A DNA stretch of 64,000 bases, taken from the NCBI GenBank assembly GCA_037349315.1, contig JBAIAC010000165.1, forward strand, positions 620,001 through 684,000, written 5' to 3'. Positions 11,307 through 22,744 of this stretch are shown here, one piece after another; the stretch's first letter is position 1; each line of letters begins with the position of its first letter. The stretch comes from Chelydra serpentina (lineage: Eukaryota; Chordata; Testudines; Chelydridae). The translations under genes and the position numbers were made by a program. The notes under the pieces are model-generated. The model did no database searches. It had not been told where the DNA came from and worked only from the letters and a program-made list of their open reading frames with translations.

Positions 11307-11673
11307 AAACAACAGCACTTGGTGGTGCTGACGTGGGTTGTATGTGCCCTAGAGGGGAAATGCTCTGGTGATCACAGCTGGAGCATGGGAGTCGGGACTC
11401 CTTGAGTTCTATTCTCAGCTTTGTGCCGAGTTCCTTAGGGGGAGATTTCTAAAGATGCAAAAAGCAGGTCAACGCTTAACTCCCTGTGACTGCCAGTGAG
11501 AATCAGGCACAAATTGGCTCTTTGTGCCTGTGAAATTGTCCCTTCCCGTCAGTGTTTAAAATGAGAGACATCCTCTCCACCTCTTACTAACATTTGTGAA
11601 GTCCTTTGAGAGTGGTGGGTAGAGCAGCCAGGAATCCTTAATGGTGCAGTTAGTATTCCTCTTCTTTTTGCAG
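11307..11673 (+). other. intron, no feature seen
   Basis: Intron that ends in a strong pyrimidine tract (ttcctcttctttttgcag). Confidence 0.6.
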
Positions 11674-11764
11674 GTGCTGTCCGAGTCCTCTTCCAAAACT
11701 GGAGGGTATCGCCTCTTCTCCTCCTACTCCAGACAACCTTCCGAAATGAAGCAAAGTGGCCTAG
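11674..11764 (+). CDS. PPIP5K1: PPIP5K1 exon: serine-rich tail
   Basis: Thirty codons plus one base: VLSESSSKTGGYRLFSSYSR then QPSEMKQSGL. This matches the PPIP5K1 tail as I recall it ('LSETSSSRPGGYRLFSSSRP...EMKQSGLG'). The acceptor is tttttgcag and the donor G/gtacga, leaving phase 1. In PPIP5K1 the following codons can be supplied either by the exon at 19630 or directly by the exon at 54808, since all are phase 1. Confidence 0.93.
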
Positions 11765-13122
11765 GTACGAGCCTGTACTCGACCTGTCCACCTGTACCTC
11801 TCTCTCTCTCTGTGCATCTGTCCATCCCTCCACATGTACATCTGGCTCAAGTTCCATGTATGTCTGTGTATGTATTATGTCCTCTTGTGTAATGTTACAG
11901 CATACAATAAGTTTCCTGTACAGTTCTCTATCTCCTTCATTCCTCAGCCCCTCACACAGCCAAGGTCCTTACTGCTGGAAGTGCACACTTTACCTTCTGT
12001 AGCAGATGCATAATTGCAGAGCAGGTTTCTGCTCCCATGGCAGTGTATTTCACGGTGCACTATTTTATCCTCAGCAGAGGGAGGGAAAGTTACTGGCCAA
12101 AGTCTGAGATGTGGATGTACTTGGATTCTGTATAGAGCTGAAATGGGCATGCGTTTTTTTATTACATCTTGGTTTATTTATTCATTTGCCAGGCTCTTCC
12201 CATAGATGGATTGTTGTCTATAATCTCTTCTTCCTCGTGTTAAGATTTTTGGCCTCATCGAGGGAGTGGAGATCACTCAGCATCCACTGTCTGTTCAATG
12301 GTGATGGCTCATAGCACCCATCACTGATCTGATTAGCTTTTCATAGCTAGAGTGCCAATTGAAGCTGGAAAAAAAACTTCTGGGCACTGTTTACAAGTAT
12401 TTTTAACACAGATTTCCACTGTTGAGTATCTGTGGCCTGGGCACTGAAGTCAGATTGTGTTGGAGCTTTGTTGTGCTGCCTAGTAGAGCCAAACATTTGG
12501 TGCAAGGTTAAGAAAGCCATGCCTGTGCTGTCCTGTCAGGCCAGAATTTGGATTTTGTTGATCAGAGTGTCCTAATGCTCCCAGAACTCCTGTTGCAGAA
12601 GCAGAGTCAAATTCTCTATCCAGAGCCCAAATCTCTGCCTGCCTGCCTGCAAAGCGTAACCTTGACAGATGCAGATAATGATGGTTTAGAAGGATAGCAC
12701 ATTTTTGTGGGAGATTGCAAACTATCCATAAAACAGCTTCATGCAAGGTGTTCACTCTGGACAATACAAAAGGAGACTGTTCCAGAACCTGTTTTTGTCT
12801 CTACAGTCCTGGAATATTTACTATATCTAAAAGTCTGGCAGTCCAAAGGGAAAGTAAATGAGTATGTGAAATTTGTTGCTTTTATTTATGTTGTATGAAG
12901 AAGTCCCAAAGGGTTTTGTCAAAAGAAAATTCTGCTTTTTTTGTTCTTTAACATTATAAATTCAGTCCTTGTCTCCTTGGAAGACTCTATGGCCACTGTA
13001 GAACTATTGCAACTGTAGTATTGCAAGAAAGTGAAACCTGAGCAATTGAGAGGGAAAGAGAATTTTCACTACACTTTTTAAAATTCTGGGTTTTGTTTAG
13101 CAGTCACTGACCTCCAAAGTCT
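11765..13122 (+). other. intron, no feature seen
   Basis: Intron. A (tc)-rich stretch lies at about 11800-11815. Otherwise I see nothing identifiable. Confidence 0.55.
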
Positions 13123-13408
13123 AAGGCTATGTCTGCACTGAGATCAAAGGCCCGCAGCTAGCCTAGGTCAGCTGCCTTGGGCTCACGGGCCTCAGGCTGG
13201 GGAGCTATACAATTGCAGTGTAGACATTCAGGCTTGGGCTGGAGCCTGGACTCTGAGACCCCATGAAAGGGGAGGGTCTTAGAGCCTGGGCTCCAGCTCG
13301 AGCCCAAACGTTTCCACTGCAGTTTTCACCCCTGCAGCCTGAGCCCTGCGAGCCCGAGTCAGCTGACTTGGTGCTGTGGGATTGTGTCGCAGTGTAAACG
13401 TACCCTGG
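13123..13408. mobile_element. palindromic MITE
   Basis: The ends are inverted: 'ggctatgtctgcactg' on the left and 'cagtgtaaacgtaccc' on the right. A second inverted pair sits inside ('ttgcagtgtagacattcagg..ctgggctggagcc' at about 13214-13250 against 'ggctccagctcgagcccaaacgtttccactgcag' at about 13288-13325). It has no coding capacity. This GC-rich fold-back repeat is of a type common in turtle genomes, and the superfamily is uncertain. Confidence 0.75.
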
Positions 13409-14320
13409 AATGTGTAGGAGAAAGGATGTCTGTGTTAAAGAGGCAGTTTTTTTAATCTTTAATTTAGGTGGAAGAGTTCACGTTTAAGCTCCAAGAAAGT
13501 TATCCAGCAAAACCGAAGCAGGGTAAACCAGACTTGATATTCCTGATGTTCTTAAGGTTAAAAAAACTTCACAAGCTTCAGACCTTTCAGGTTGCCATTG
13601 TACACCAGAAAGCGGCAAAGTAGGGGCAAACTGATTTTCTTAAACATCTATGCAGGTCACCTTTGAGGCATGGCCGAAGTCCTCCTAGCAGCAATACTAG
13701 TTCAAGTCCCTGTTCTCTGAGTTTTAGACATCCTACAGCCAAGAGATTTTTAAAAGGCCCCAAGTCTTTCCTGTGCATGAACACCCTCTTAGGATTTGAA
13801 CTTAATTCTCACCCAGTTAATGGAATCTCCTTTTGAATGGTTAGATTCAGGTTGTTTTAATGTCTGTCCCTGAAGACTGAATGCTTGATAGTGGTAATAT
13901 AAGCGAGGAGCGTGCGAGAGGTTCAGGCATTGATGGCTGGCCCTCTGTTTAGTACTCTATAAAGATCTGCTATCCCTGACTACATGCTCACTCCGTATTG
14001 GAAGAGGCTGCTGCAGGCTCCTTTGAGGTGCAAAAAGGGTCCTTAACTACTCTGAGTCTATGGATCTTTGGCTTTGTATTGACAATCTAGTTATTCTTCT
14101 CACTAGTCATCTGTACTGCAGAGTCTCAGCAGTATTGAGTAAGCTGGAGGAACAAATGGCACCAAGTGATCAGTTCTGTGAGGGGGGCATGTGTGGCCCT
14201 AGTGGCCACTGCTCTCCCGAGGGCTCTGCATCTGCACTGAGGGATCTGTGCTGGTGGGTTACTTGTGGAGCCATGGTTGCTGTGGATGCACCTTTCTTCT
14301 TAGGTGGATTTGTATTCATA
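13409..14320 (+). other. intron, no feature seen
   Basis: Intron sequence without a recognised repeat or exon. Confidence 0.55.
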
Positions 14321-15035
14321 AAAACTCTTAGACTTTAAGGTCAGAAGGAACCATCATGATCATCTAGTCTGGCCTGCTGCACATTGCAGGCCACAGAATC
14401 TCACCCACCCACTCTTGTAATAGACCCATAACCTCTGGCTGAGTTACTGGACTCCTCAAATCATGATTTAAAGACTTCAAGTCACAGAAAATCCACCATT
14501 TACACTAGTTTAAACCTGCAAATGACCCATGCCGCAGAGAGAGGTGAAAACTCCCCAGGGCCTCTGCCAATCTGACCCAGGGGAAAATTCCTTCCCAATC
14601 CCAAATATGGCGATCCATTAGACCCTGAGCATGTGAGCAAGACTCACCAGCCAGACACCTGGGAAAGAATTCTCTGTAGTAAATCAGAGTCCTCCCCATC
14701 TAGTGTCCCATCACCAGCCTTTGACGGTATTTGTTACTCACACTCAGATTGGCTACATGCCATTGTATGCAGTCCCATCATACCTTCCCCACCATAAATT
14801 TATCAAGCCCAGTCTGGAAGCCAGTTAGATATTTTTTGTCCCCATTGCTCCCCTTGGAAGGCTGTTCCAGAACTTCATTCCTCTGATGGTTTAGAAATCT
14901 TCTTCTAAATTCAAGCCTAAACTAGTTTGACTGCCAGTTTATATCCATTTGCTCTTGTGCCAGCATTAGCGCTTAACTTAAATAACTTCTCTCCCTCCCT
15001 GGTATATATCCCTCTGATGTATTTAAAGGGACAAT
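14321..15035 (-). repeat. CR1 LINE 3' region, reverse strand
   Basis: The 3' terminus is at the low-coordinate side ('agactttaaggtcagaaggaaccatcatgatcatctagtctg', reversed). It continues through the 3' UTR to ORF2 C-terminal remnants near 14850-15030. The same UTR is found in forward orientation at 43260-43686. It is 5' truncated. Confidence 0.88.
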
Positions 15036-16984
15036 GCATCTGTTACCTGTTCATGGGTCTCTTCTGTCCTAATGCACTTGTCTGCCTTTATTGAGACCTA
15101 GATTCATCCCCTTCACAATCTGAGATGTGTGTTCTCTATGTGTGGGGAGGAGTAGGAAGGACAGCTGGTCTTAGACTGGCTCTCCCTCTGGCTTGGGCTT
15201 CAGCACATATTCTTGTGGGTGGATCTGTTAGCCACTACCACCTGTTGCTACTGCTGGGCTTTGAGCAAGTCCTGCTTCAGTGTCAGTCTGTCCCTGCTTC
15301 CCCACTAAGTGGCCTTGTCAGTGACTGGCTGGTGGTGTTTCTTAATCTATTGCCATGGAGGGAGAAGGATAAGTGCTAGTACTCTGGTATAAAACCAGAA
15401 TGGTTACAAATACAAAAGGGAGAAGACAGGAGAGGACCCTTGGTATAGTGCTGTTACCATTCCTCCCCAGCCATCATCCTCATAAGTTTGAGTCGGGTTT
15501 ACTCTGCTGGAGCCCTTGAAATGTTCCACTGGAAATGGGGAGGGCCACAGTCGCAGCTTGAGAGATTGAGGAGGTAGGTTGTGTAGAGTCTTTATGGAGA
15601 AATGATCCATATAAATCACTGCAGTTCCACAAGTTCATTCTCCCTGACCCGGCCAATTGTATTGAGCTAGCCTGATCCAAGAATAGTCGTGTATCTTCTC
15701 TTTTTCTCTGTCTCACTTCCTTTCTATTGCCTTCTCTTCAGCCAAGTGATTAGACATAGAGCTCTTGCTACACAGTTTGTTTGCCTCTTTGTGTTCTATT
15801 TCTGCTGTTTGGTGTGATAATTTCATTGTAGCACAATCTCTAAGCTCATCCTCTGGAAGCTGTGATCGCCCCTGGCTGCCCTGGGAGGTGTTCTCATCCC
15901 TGTGTGCCTCTGTCCTCTCAGCCACTTGCTGGCTGACCAACCCTGATGCCTCTTCTGCAGCTTTGCAGCAACAGATGGTTCCCAAATAAATTGTTCTGGT
16001 TGTATGAACTGAATTAACTCCTTTTGGAAGCTGATGGAAAAATAGTGTCATCTTATGCTAAGTGTCACAATTTCAGGATAGAATTACAATTCCTGCTTCA
16101 GGAAATGAATGAGTTATAGAGTTAGGAATCAGTTTCCCTATATGGGATAGTATTGCCCAGTGAGATATGGAAACAATGTACATCTTTCTATGAAGCATCT
16201 GGTCCTGGCTACAGCTGGAGGCAGGATACTGGACTAAATGGACTATTGGTGTGATCTTATGTAGCAGGGAGAGGGGGATACCAAGTGGATGGGCCACTCT
16301 TCTGGTCCAGAATAGCAGTAGGTGATGGTTCCAGGTCTGAATTGGCCTTTGATGTGATCACATATGGAAATTCCTTTTCCTTGGGAAGGATGTTTTCTGC
16401 AGGCTGTCTCTTTCTCGTGAAGACTGTGACAGGAAATGTGCTGTGTTGCGTTAGCTGCTTCACACTCAGCAAACACTACTCCTTTGAAAAACTAAGAAAA
16501 AGGAATTTCTCTGGGTGGAATGCAGAGGTGAGTTCATGGACAGACTAAAAATCTCAGTGCTTTGCAGTTAACTGAGGATCAGCCAGGAGAAGAGGAAGAG
16601 GGAGGAGAAAATCAAACAACGTATGAGAAAACAAAATAATGTTCCATAGATGCACCAGGGGAATCTGAGTTAAACAGGGAATTTAGAACTGGTGTCAAAT
16701 GGCAAATTGGGAGGCCTGGAGGCTGAGCTTCTGTTTCTCTCTGGAACAGATAATGACAATGCCAATTTTCATCACTCTGCCTGCTCCCAGTAAGGTTCAG
16801 ACCTCCAACTGAAGGGATCATCTCTTGGGGTGAGGAGTTTGCATTCAGTCTTAGGTACAAAGCAGGGCTCTGGGTGGGAAAGATTCTGCATCCCTCTATT
16901 AATTCTCTGAGCAAGGGTACTCTGATGAAGAATTCTTATGCTAGGCCCTGAGGAGCTCAGTGAAGACAGCAGCAAATAGAAGTT
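15036..16984 (+). other. intron with one CR1 scrap
   Basis: Mostly unassignable intron. A scrap at about 16190-16262 resembles the CR1 tail ('caggatactggactaaatggac'). Nothing else is identifiable. Confidence 0.5.
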
Positions 16985-17435
16985 AGCATAGAAAAATAGG
17001 CCATCACTGTACAGCCTTATCTGGATCAGTATGTCCAGTGCTGGGTGCCGTGGCTGTAGAAGACCTGAGCTTGGAAGGGCCAGAGACAGAACAGTGAGAG
17101 TAATTAGTGTGGGTACTTGATGAGAGATTCAAAGACTAAAATTGCTGCATTTACTCTGGGGGAATAAAAAAGGAGTTGGGAATATGAATTAAAGGGAATC
17201 TGTCTGAAGTGAAGTTATGGGTATAATAGCAAAAATTGATCAGTCCCGAGTTTTGATGCTGCCCCATAATTTGAGAACAAGGGTTAGTCTATTAAAGGTC
17301 AGTAAATTTAAACTCAATCAAAAGAGATGCTTCTCAGGGTGAGTAATCCGCATGCCATGAGATGTCCATGAAACAGCTCCCATGGCAGGGGTTTTAAAAG
17401 GGCTGAATCATATATGATCATGAGTAATGGTGGCG
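16985..17435 (+). repeat. old CR1/L2-like LINE fragment
   Basis: The order of weak motifs follows LINE ORF2 ends: 'cttatctggatcagtatgtccagtgctggg', then 'aaagactaaaattgctgcatttactctgg', then a 3' portion with 'gaacaagggttagtctattaaaggtcagtaaatttaaactc'. No frame is open. Its divergence suggests an older insertion than the other CR1 pieces. Confidence 0.5.
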
Positions 17436-17541
17436 GTGTGGAGAATAGAATGTTATCAAGTTTTAAAGGGAGGAAAACTTTGGATCAGTGTAAAGTCAAC
17501 AGCTTGTTGGTACCTGGACCTGTACTGTTCAAGGAGTGTTT

Positions 17542-17566
17542 AAAAAAAAAAAAAAAAAAAAAAAAA
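17542..17566 (+). repeat. poly(A) run
   Basis: Twenty-five consecutive A bases followed by gagag. No retrocopy is recognisable directly upstream. Confidence 0.9.
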
Positions 17567-18605
17567 GAGAGTGGGAGAGCAGCACTATCTGCCCCACTCC
17601 TGGGGGGACTCCCCTCTTGGGAGCAGGGCCTTACACTCTGCTGCATCCATAGTTAATAATTTTGGACCACAATATGGATAAACAAAATTGCTTTCCTCAA
17701 TTGACATGAACCACGTTCCAAATGCCCAACCATCAAGCCACCACTTAAGCCACATTTATTACCATGTGGCATGCAGAGCATTCCAGGGAGCACTGTAGCT
17801 CTGAGAGGCAAAGATCAGTGTTTGGGTGTCCAGATGGCAACCTCTTGTGCCTGGTTTTCAGCGTGCTGAGCTCATATGACTCTGGCTGAAGTCAGTGGGA
17901 GCCGAGGGTGTACAGCGCTTCTGAAAATCCTAGGGGGTTCTCAACTTGGGCACCCAAAATCAGAGACTCCTTTTGAGAATTTTGATCCGAGTGACTCTCC
18001 ACACAATGAGTCTGTGGCAGGGTTGGGAATAGAACGATGACTTCCTAGTTATCTGCCTTTTTCTACAGACCATCCTTCCTCTGGGTTTATAGGTTATAGT
18101 TACACATAATGTAAAAGGTCATAAACCTACTATGCATATGTAAGTTGAATCTAGATATGCACTGCCAACTGCCTGGAAAAAAGAGCCAACAATTAATTGT
18201 GGATAGTAAAAATTTAGGATACTTAATTTATGGAGAAACATACTTTTATAGAGGCATCCAGAACAGGCAGAATGACAAAATATGTGGCAGTCATTTTCAG
18301 ACTCTTAACAAAACTCTTGGCTTAATACATTGTGATTTTTTTTTTTTTTAAGAACAGATTTCTAGCTGAACATATAACTATGGATGCAGAAAGCAAAGCC
18401 ATTGTTTAATTAGGGTTGGGTTAGTTTTGTTTGGGTGGTTTTTGTTTTGTACAACTGGAAAGTGTTAACCAAGAAAGAAAAAAGAAAGCCGTAAGTAGGT
18501 CTGCAGAGAAACAGTGGGGGTATAAATGGATGGTTTGCAAGCCCCAGGACTCAGGCAGGACTTGTGTCCTGTGCCCAGTATAGCTTCTCACAGTTGGTGA
18601 GGAAC
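17567..18605 (+). other. intron, no feature seen
   Basis: AT-rich intron with short homopolymers (a T run near 18340). No element is identified. Confidence 0.55.
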
Positions 18606-18617
18606 ATTGTGGGTTAC

Positions 18618-18841
18618 GACAAAGGGTCCTGTGGCACCTTATAGACAGAGGTATTGAAGCATAAGCTTTCGTGGGTCAATACCCACTTCTTCGGATGCAA
18701 GCAGTGGAAATGCTTTGCATCCGAAGAAGTGGGTATTGACCCACGAAAGCTTATGCTTCAATACCTCTGTTAGTCTATAAGGTGCCACAGGACCCTTTGT
18801 CGCTTCTGCAGATCCAGACTAACACGGTTACCCCTCTGATA
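18618..18841. mobile_element. fold-back Penelope-type element, perfect 12-bp TSD
   Basis: Two arms are inverted copies of each other (about 18620-18697 and 18716-18820) around a short loop. The right arm is longer and adds 'ctgcagatccagactaacacggttacccctctgata'. The element is flanked by perfect direct repeats attgtgggttac at 18606-18617 and 18842-18853. The arms share 'ggtgccacagg', 'cacgaaagcttatgc' and the tail 'agactaacacgg' with the larger elements at 29454 and 35309, the second of which encodes a GIY-YIG endonuclease. I therefore assign it to the Penelope-like elements. Confidence 0.8.
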
Positions 18842-18853
18842 ATTGTGGGTTAC

Positions 18854-19629
18854 TTGGCCTTTCTCTGAAACATCAAGGCAGAATCCTGGACTCTAGGGAC
18901 CTGTGGACTGGTCAGGGGCAGCAGCTTGTATATGTGAAAACCTGATAAATGGCTCTCTGGATACAGATTTCTTTCCCCAGTGCTGATGGGTCGAGGTCTG
19001 GCACCAGCAGCCCAGTGCCTGGTATAGTGACGCATCACCAGCTGGGCATCCAGTCTTTTCTCTGCACTCAGTAGAGCGACGAGCAAGCTCTCTGTTTCCT
19101 GATCAGATTCCTCATTTCATTTGAGAAATCCTGATTGGGCTGTAGATTTATTCCCTGCTTCCTCCTCCTCTGTGCTGCAGTGCTGGCTGCTTCCTACAGA
19201 ACTAGTGAAATCCCTGCACAGGAGAACTGGAGCGAGGGCAGAGGAGCAGTGCTTGCAGTTGGTGCTTACATATCAAGGGGATTAGCTATCCTAAATAACT
19301 CAAATGTATGGGTAGATATCCTAGCGCTCAGACTGGTCAACATCGGTCTCCTGGGTCAGGAGGTGGAAAGCCAAGTGACAACCAACCATGCAGGATTTAC
19401 TATCTTGCAGTAAGGCAACTTTGCTCATCTCCAAATATCAAGATCCCCATGCTGTGCCCAGTGCTGATCTCCTTTCAAGGGGATTGCTGCCTCCTCTAGC
19501 ATCAGGCCCTTCTGGAGATTCATCTCCTGGGGATGGGGTAGATTACTTCTCCCCTGCTGACTTTGCTGATGTCATGTGTAGCTGCATGCTGTGGAGATGT
19601 AATACTAATGCCCTCCCACGCCTTTCCAG
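18854..19629 (+). other. intron, no feature seen
   Basis: Intron between the fold-back element and the next exon, with no recognised feature. Confidence 0.55.
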
Positions 19630-19752
19630 GGTCGCAGTGTACAGGACTATTTAGCACTACTGTGCTCGGAGGCTCCTCCAGTGCCCCAAACCTTCAGGAC
19701 TACGCACGCAGCCATGGCAAAAAGTTCGCCGCCAGCCTGACATACAAAGATG
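19630..19752 (+). CDS. PPIP5K1: PPIP5K1 exon: conserved tail block
   Basis: A phase 1-1 exon. With the G carried over it reads [20 protein letters not shown] then [21 protein letters not shown]. The block '[24 protein letters not shown]' is conserved in both PPIP5K1 and PPIP5K2 C-terminal tails. The acceptor is ctttccag and the donor G/gtatga. Because it is symmetric, it can be included or skipped without a frame change. Known PPIP5K1 isoforms differ in this part of the tail. Confidence 0.93.
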
Positions 19753-19779
19753 GTATGAATGTTCTTTGTGTAGCAGATA

Positions 19780-20005
19780 ATTGACTTGTGGAACTTGCTG
19801 TCTAAAGATGTTACTGAGGCAAAGACGCAGTAAGATTTTTCCAGAGAATTAGACATGAATGAATTGAATATCCTCTGCACCTGCACTAACCACAGTCATT
19901 CTGAATTGTTATGTATTGCTCCAAGCAAGCTGACAGTACCCACTCTTTTTGGAGGTGGATTACTGAGCTCAATGGGCCATTGGTCTGTCTCTGTGTGCTT
20001 AGAGG
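19780..20005 (+). repeat. very decayed CR1-like tail
   Basis: Fragments such as 'ttgtggaacttgctgtctaaagatg', 'aattagacatgaatga' and 'gctcaatgggccattggtctg' follow the order of a CR1 ORF2 end and 3' UTR. Similarity is weak. Confidence 0.45.
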
Positions 20006-20489
20006 ATCGGCTCGCTTGTCTCAAATGATCCCACTTGTGCTTAACTCAGTCTTCTGATGGGCTTAGAAGTAATCTATGTGTGATCTATGTATCTGTGGAA
20101 CTGGGGCTGCCATGTTAGCAGAATGACATGCATGGTGGGGTCAGGCTGGGGATGTTGGGGAGGGGGAAGTATATGGGGTTATGGGCATCTGTGGGAGAAC
20201 CTCTGAAATGCACCCACATACAGACACTTCTGTACACCTGAGGTGCTGCTGTGGGTGGTGGGTAGGATGCTGGGAGGAGATTGCAAACTCTTATCACTGT
20301 TGCTCACTTACTGCAGAAGCTGCCTGAAAAATCTGCAATTGAATCCCTAATGAAAATGACCTTCTAAAATCAAACATTCAGCTCATTGGTTTAAGTGCTG
20401 GCCCGTACTCTGTCAGTGAAGGGGAACTGTCCGGTTGACACATTAAATAAGAATAGTCATTTGTATTTTATAAGCACTTAGTGTGGTGG

Positions 20490-20635
20490 CACGAGGTGTG
20501 CTGGAACAGTTTTTATAGTGGGGATGCTGAGAGCTATTGAACCAAACCGTAACCCCTGTATATAATGGAAACCACTTCAAGCCAGGGGGTGTGGTAGCTC
20601 CCCCAGCACCCTAGTTCCAGCACCTATGAATTGCA
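20490..20635. repeat. interspersed repeat, unclassified
   Basis: It carries 'gtgctggaacagtttttatagtggggatgctgagag' and closes with 'ccagcaccctagttccagcacctatgaa', whose outer parts are inverted (gtgctggaac / gttccagcac). This fits a short non-autonomous DNA element with inverted ends. I recall similar repeats in turtle genomes but cannot name it. Confidence 0.5.
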
Positions 20636-21234
20636 CTGCATGAGACACGTAATGAGGCAGTTCTGCCTCTAGGGACTTAGTGTAGAAGCTGGGATATTCT
20701 GGGAGATGTGAAGGTGGGGTAAAGTTGGGGGATTGTTTATTTTTCCATGTTAACTCAGTTCTTGTGGCCATGTCCCTTTCTGAGTGGGACAGAATGGAAT
20801 AAAGAGAGGGAGTTGGTCTGGCAAAGCACTCTGGGGAGGGCATTTGCAAACCAAAAACCCACTGGAACTTCATGGAGAACTTTGTATTGATCAGTCTGCT
20901 GAGGGGTTTTCTATGCTGCTCTTCCATCTTTGTTACAAGAGACTTGAGCATAATACTAGGTCTTTGTTGCCTATGAGCTGATCTGCTGCCTGGTCAAAGT
21001 CATAATCATTTGCACAGCCACTGATTGTGGTGTAGAACGTAATAGGGAAGCTTGTCTCCATAAGCTGCATAAAGGATGGGAATTCCCTAATGCAGCATAA
21101 GGGTGGCAGATATCAGGAAAGCAAACTGGGAGAAACTGCAAAACCTTCTCCTTGTTTGCTGTGGTGTTCTAGCTATTTTGTTCCCAAGGTATGGGCGAGA
21201 GAGTGGGTATGATCATCAGTGTCCCCCATAACAC
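20636..21234 (+). other. intron, no feature seen
   Basis: No recognisable exon or repeat. Confidence 0.55.
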
Positions 21235-21835
21235 ACCTGTCAGGATCCCTGGGTCTCACACGTCCCTATCATGACGTGGCGTATCTCATCCAGTGTACTA
21301 ACTGCCCTATAGCAGCTCTGTGGGTGTAACCAGCCGTTCACTATGCTCAGACTCACAAAGGAAAAGGTAAAGGACAAACCCAGTATCACCCCTGGGTGAG
21401 CACTTCTCACAGAGTGATCACTCTGTCTCTGACCTCTGTCCTCGTCCTCAAAGGAAACCTGCACAACAACTTCAAAAGACGAGCTCGGGAGCTTAAATTC
21501 ATAACTCTCTGCTAGACACCAAAAAAGAAAGACCCTGAATTTACAGCTTCTTACAGCAATCTGTAGCCTGCTAACCCCCCTTGTTTGTCCTATGACTGCA
21601 CGTGTGTTAGGCCACTTCATCTTGAATGATCTCTCAGATTATGTGTTTAGCTACTTATGCTAAACAATCTCTTCCACCTTGTATTTAGCGGTGACACTCT
21701 GGATACGTTTCCCAGACCTGAAGAAGAGTTCTGTGCAACTCAAAAGCTTGTCTCTCACTGATAAAAGATATTACCTCAACCACCTTGTCTCTGTCAACCT
21801 TTTCTGATCAATTCTGAGCTGCTGTAGGTGGGTGT
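21235..21835 (+). mobile_element. Penelope-like element, second family, decayed
   Basis: The + strand frame reads HDVAYLIQCTNCPIAALWV, which fits the start of a Penelope GIY-YIG endonuclease (V-YLI-C--C). Further on come HRVITLSLTSVLVLKGNLHN and NFKRRARELKFITL, the usual region after the nuclease core. The 3' end has 'cctgaagaagagttctgtgcaactcaaaagcttg' and 'ataaaagatattacctcaaccaccttgtctct'. Stops and frameshifts break it. It differs in sequence from the element at 35309. Confidence 0.7.
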
Positions 21836-22366
21836 GGGGGGGTTGAGGTGGGAAGAGAAGCTGTGCTAGTTATGCAGTAGGTCCCAGAGCCAATCTGCCA
21901 GTATAGGGCAGGCTATCTTAAGGCATCCAGTGTGGGGATACAGGTGAAGGGGCTGGAAAGAATAGCCTGTGTCCTGGTATTTTTTTCTTCTGTAGCTTCT
22001 AGGCACTTTCATAGTTCAAAGGCAGTATTATTCCCATAGGAAGAATTGACTTGGTGCAGGGCATGCAGCAAGCTGTTAGCAGTCAAGAATAGAACCCAGG
22101 TCTCCTCAGTCTTGGCCCTGTGCTCATTCACTGCCTGTTGAATGCTGCAGCATGTATGCTGGACAGGTGGGGACTACCTACAAACTCTCTGAATGGCAGG
22201 TACCATTGGTTGCTTATAGTCAAGGCCCTGGGCAGTTTCCAGCAGGTTGGATCTAAATCCTGTGGCAAGGTCCCTGCATTCTTTGACATTCTTGTGGAGT
22301 GGAAGCATAAAATAAACTTTAAGAAGGTAGATTTTTATTTAATTCAGTATGAAGGAAACTAACCTG
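21836..22366 (+). other. intron, no feature seen
   Basis: Intron up to the left end of the DIRS element. No element is recognised. Confidence 0.55.
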
Positions 22367-22548
22367 TTCTTCTTCAAGTGGTTGCTCATATCTATTCCAG
22401 TTAGGTGCGCGCGCGCGCGTGCACGGACGTCGGAAACTTTTACCCTAGCAGCTACCCGTCGGGCCGGCTGGGGAGCCCCCTGGAGTGGTGCCGAAATGGC
22501 GCTCTATATAGTCCCCTGCCGGCCCGACCCCCCTCCAGTTCCTTCTTA
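22367..22548 (+). repeat. DIRS copy 1 left inverted terminal repeat
   Basis: It opens ttcttcttcaagtggttgct and contains an alternating purine-pyrimidine run (tgcgcgcgcgcgcgtgcac, 22406-22424), then 'cggacgtcggaaacttttac' and 'ccggcccgacccccctccag'. The same block lies inverted at 28947-29095. The first 41 bases are also found inverted inside the element at 28809-28849. Confidence 0.92.
22504..22511 (+). promoter_or_regulatory. TATA-like box in DIRS terminal repeat
   Basis: The octamer ctatatag lies in the left terminal repeat, about 240 bases upstream of the gag start at 22745. It is conserved in copy 2 (59408-59415) and, being palindromic, appears again in the right repeat (28982-28989). 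It is a plausible core promoter for the sense transcript. The inverted copy could drive antisense transcription. This is inferred from sequence only. Confidence 0.5.
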
Positions 22549-22744
22549 CCGCCCGTGACGGTCGTTGGAACAGTGGTTCTCTTGCTCGCAAGTGCTCCAC
22601 TACTCCCTAGCTATCTGTTTGTTCTCATTGTATTTAGTGTAAATAGTTTTCATTGTTATAGTAATTAGAGTAGTTTAGTGTAGTCTTAGCAGTAGTTTTC
22701 TTCTGCTGTTATCGGGCTCCTCCCGAGCCCCCCGGACATAGGGC

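Noticed and set aside
17542..17566. Poly(A) tail of a processed pseudogene
   Set aside because: No coding or UTR-like sequence is recognisable upstream and no flanking duplication was found.
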